From Hyphomicrobiales bacterium (GTDB lineage: Bacteria > Pseudomonadota > Alphaproteobacteria > Rhizobiales > Beijerinckiaceae), in the NCBI GenBank assembly GCA_019247795.1, contig JAFBAK010000357.1:1-37549 (forward strand): a stretch of DNA of 37,549 nucleotides, given 5' to 3'. Every line of letters starts with the position of its first letter. Positions within the stretch are counted from its first letter, which is position 1. Below the pieces are notes generated by a model, which saw nothing but the letters and a program-made list of their open reading frames with translations, was not told where the DNA came from and ran no database searches. The position numbers and the translations under genes are program-made. Shown here piece by piece: positions 36,316 through 37,549 of this stretch.

Positions 36316-37549
36316 ATGTCCGCAGCGAACCTCTTTGGCATGAGCGTGATGTTCGAAAACACTCTTCCGACCCGTGCTGGTGAAAAGGTCTCTCTCGGCG
36401 AACTCATGATGGAAAAGACGATCCGTCCAATCGCCGAACCGAGCCTTTCGGCTTCCGCACTCGGAGAGTTGTGGGAGCGGGTGCGGCGCAAGCTGCGCGC
36501 CGAACTCGGCGACGACGTGGTCGCAAGCTGGTTCGGCTCGCTCGAGCTCGCGAGCATCGAGGAAGGCGTGGCACGCTTGAGCGTGCCGACTCGCTTCCTC
36601 AAGAGCTGGATCGACACCCATTACGCGGAGCGGCTGCGCAAGCACTTTGCAGCAGACGGCAACGCGGTGAGTGTCGAGGTGAGCGTGCGCGGTGCTTCGC
36701 CGCAGCGAAACCCCATCATGCGCATCGGTGCCCGGCTCGCGGAAGGCGCGACTCCCTGCGAACTCAACGCCTCGCTGCGGCGTCCTCAGGCACGGGCTTC
36801 GATCGACGGTCGACAGGATAAGAGGCAATCGGAAATCGCGATGCCGCTCTCTGTCGCCGCGGCGCTCGACCGGCAACTGAACTTCGACAACTTCGTCGTC
36901 GGCCGATCCAATCAATTCGCCTGTGCGGCCGCCCGCAAGGTCGGAGAAACGGTGGGTGGCCAGGCGGTCTACAACCCTCTCTACATCCACGCGGCGGTCG
37001 GTCTCGGCAAGACGCATCTCTCGCAAGCGATGGCGCATTCTTGCGAGTCGCGCGGCATGCGGGCGCTGTATCTCACAGCGGATCGCTTCATGCATGGGTT
37101 CGTCTCGGCGCTGCGTTCGCAGACGGCGATCCAGTTCAAGGATCAGATGCGCAACATCGATCTCCTGATCGTCGACGACGTGCAGTTCCTGCAGGGCAAG
37201 ACCGTGCAGCAGGAGTTCTGTCACATCATCAACGCTCTCGCGGATCAACGGCGCCAGATGGTGGTTGCCGCCGACCGGCCGCCGAGCGAGCTCGAAGGCC
37301 TCGATGAGCGCATCAAATCCCGGCTGGCCGGAGGGTTATGCGTCGAGATCGGCGCCTTCGACGAGGAGTTGCGCCGGCGCATCCTCGAGCGGCGCATTGC
37401 CGCCGCGTGCGAGCGCGACCCTTGCTTCAAGGTGCCGCAAAACGTCATCGATTTCGTCGCCGCCTCAATCACGAGCAACGGCCGCGATCTCGACGGCGCG
37501 GTGAACCGGCTGATCGCGCATGTAAGCTTTGCCGGCGCGCATGTGACGC
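36316..37549 (+). CDS. dnaA: Chromosomal replication initiator protein DnaA, 3' end missing
   Basis: AAA+ protein that opens the origin. 411 codons are present without a stop; the gene leaves the window within domain III, and the DNA-binding domain IV is not seen. Domain I is ALGELWERVRRKLRAELGDD-VVASWF with RFLKSWIDTHY. The AAA core begins LNFDNFVVGRSNQFA, with Walker A AAVGLGKTH, Walker B LLIVDDVQFLQGK, sensor-1 VVAADRPPSEL, and RIKSRLAGGL carrying the arginine finger. AAVGLGKT in place of GGVGLGKT is a Hyphomicrobiales trait. The ATG at 36316 has GGGA upstream; ATG at 36283 or 36340 is possible. Confidence 0.93.
   Translation, partial: MSAANLFGMSVMFENTLPTRAGEKVSLGELMMEKTIRPIAEPSLSASALGELWERVRRKLRAELGDDVVASWFGSLELASIEEGVARLSVPTRFLKSWIDTHYAERLRKHFAADGNAVSVEVSVRGASPQRNPIMRIGARLAEGATPCELNASLRRPQARASIDGRQDKRQSEIAMPLSVAAALDRQLNFDNFVVGRSNQFACAAARKVGETVGGQAVYNPLYIHAAVGLGKTHLSQAMAHSCESRGMRALYLTADRFMHGFVSALRSQTAIQFKDQMRNIDLLIVDDVQFLQGKTVQQEFCHIINALADQRRQMVVAADRPPSELEGLDERIKSRLAGGLCVEIGAFDEELRRRILERRIAAACERDPCFKVPQNVIDFVAASITSNGRDLDGAVNRLIAHVSFAGAHVT

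Overview
The window is GC-rich chromosomal DNA from an alphaproteobacterium, most likely of the order Hyphomicrobiales (Rhizobiales). The basis is the DnaA variant (AAVGLGKT P-loop, ADRPP motif), the rpsT-dnaA linkage, a full CtrA-type site (TTAA-N7-TTAA) upstream of dnaA, a rhizobial-style intergenic palindrome, and the family resemblance of TolQRAB/Pal, BluB and the nusA operon. Genus cannot be fixed from the sequence alone. I saw no tRNA, rRNA, CRISPR array, transposase or prophage.

Layout. (1) 1-993: the tail of a probable MFS transporter, a small DUF6356 membrane protein, and a divergent Lrp/AsnC regulator. (2) 1194-10027, plus strand: the envelope operon tolQ-tolR-tolA-tolB-pal-cpoB, then tilS and ftsH. 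(3) 10030-13098, minus strand: yebC-ruvC-ruvA-bluB, with a degenerate toxin-antitoxin remnant inserted between ruvC and ruvA. (4) 13258-17960, plus strand: a MltB-type lytic transglycosylase, then a tight three-gene set of a PPK2 polyphosphate kinase, a bifunctional aldolase/short-chain dehydrogenase and a DOPA-4,5-dioxygenase-like protein. (5) 18085-30817, minus strand: the transcription/translation supercluster rimP-nusA-ylxR-infB-(lepB)-rbfA-truB-rpsO-pnp, followed by a type II NADH dehydrogenase. (6) 31132-34764: a small periplasmic protein, a divergent hotdog thioesterase and parC. (7) 34765-37549: a repeat-bearing spacer, rpsT, a 920-bp spacer with DnaA and CtrA sites, and dnaA running off the right edge.

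Most genes are housekeeping: envelope constriction (Tol-Pal), tRNA-Ile modification (TilS), membrane proteolysis (FtsH), Holliday-junction processing (RuvA/RuvC), ribosome and translation factors, RNA decay and replication initiation. The unusual content is in arrangement and regulation. The tol-ftsH and yebC-ruvA blocks face each other, and ruvB and ybgC are missing exactly at the likely junctions. ruvC has no ATG, GTG or TTG start that keeps its catalytic aspartate. The PPK2 ribosome-binding site lies in a hairpin with a mutually exclusive alternative pairing. The rimP-nusA leader contains a terminator-like hairpin. The rpsT-dnaA spacer holds a perfect DnaA box and a CtrA site next to a second box, so it is either an origin or a dnaA control region.

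No clear undescribed defence or mobile system is visible. The best candidates for something new are the PPK2/aldolase-SDR/dioxygenase operon with its possible RNA switch, and the CTG-initiated ruvC.
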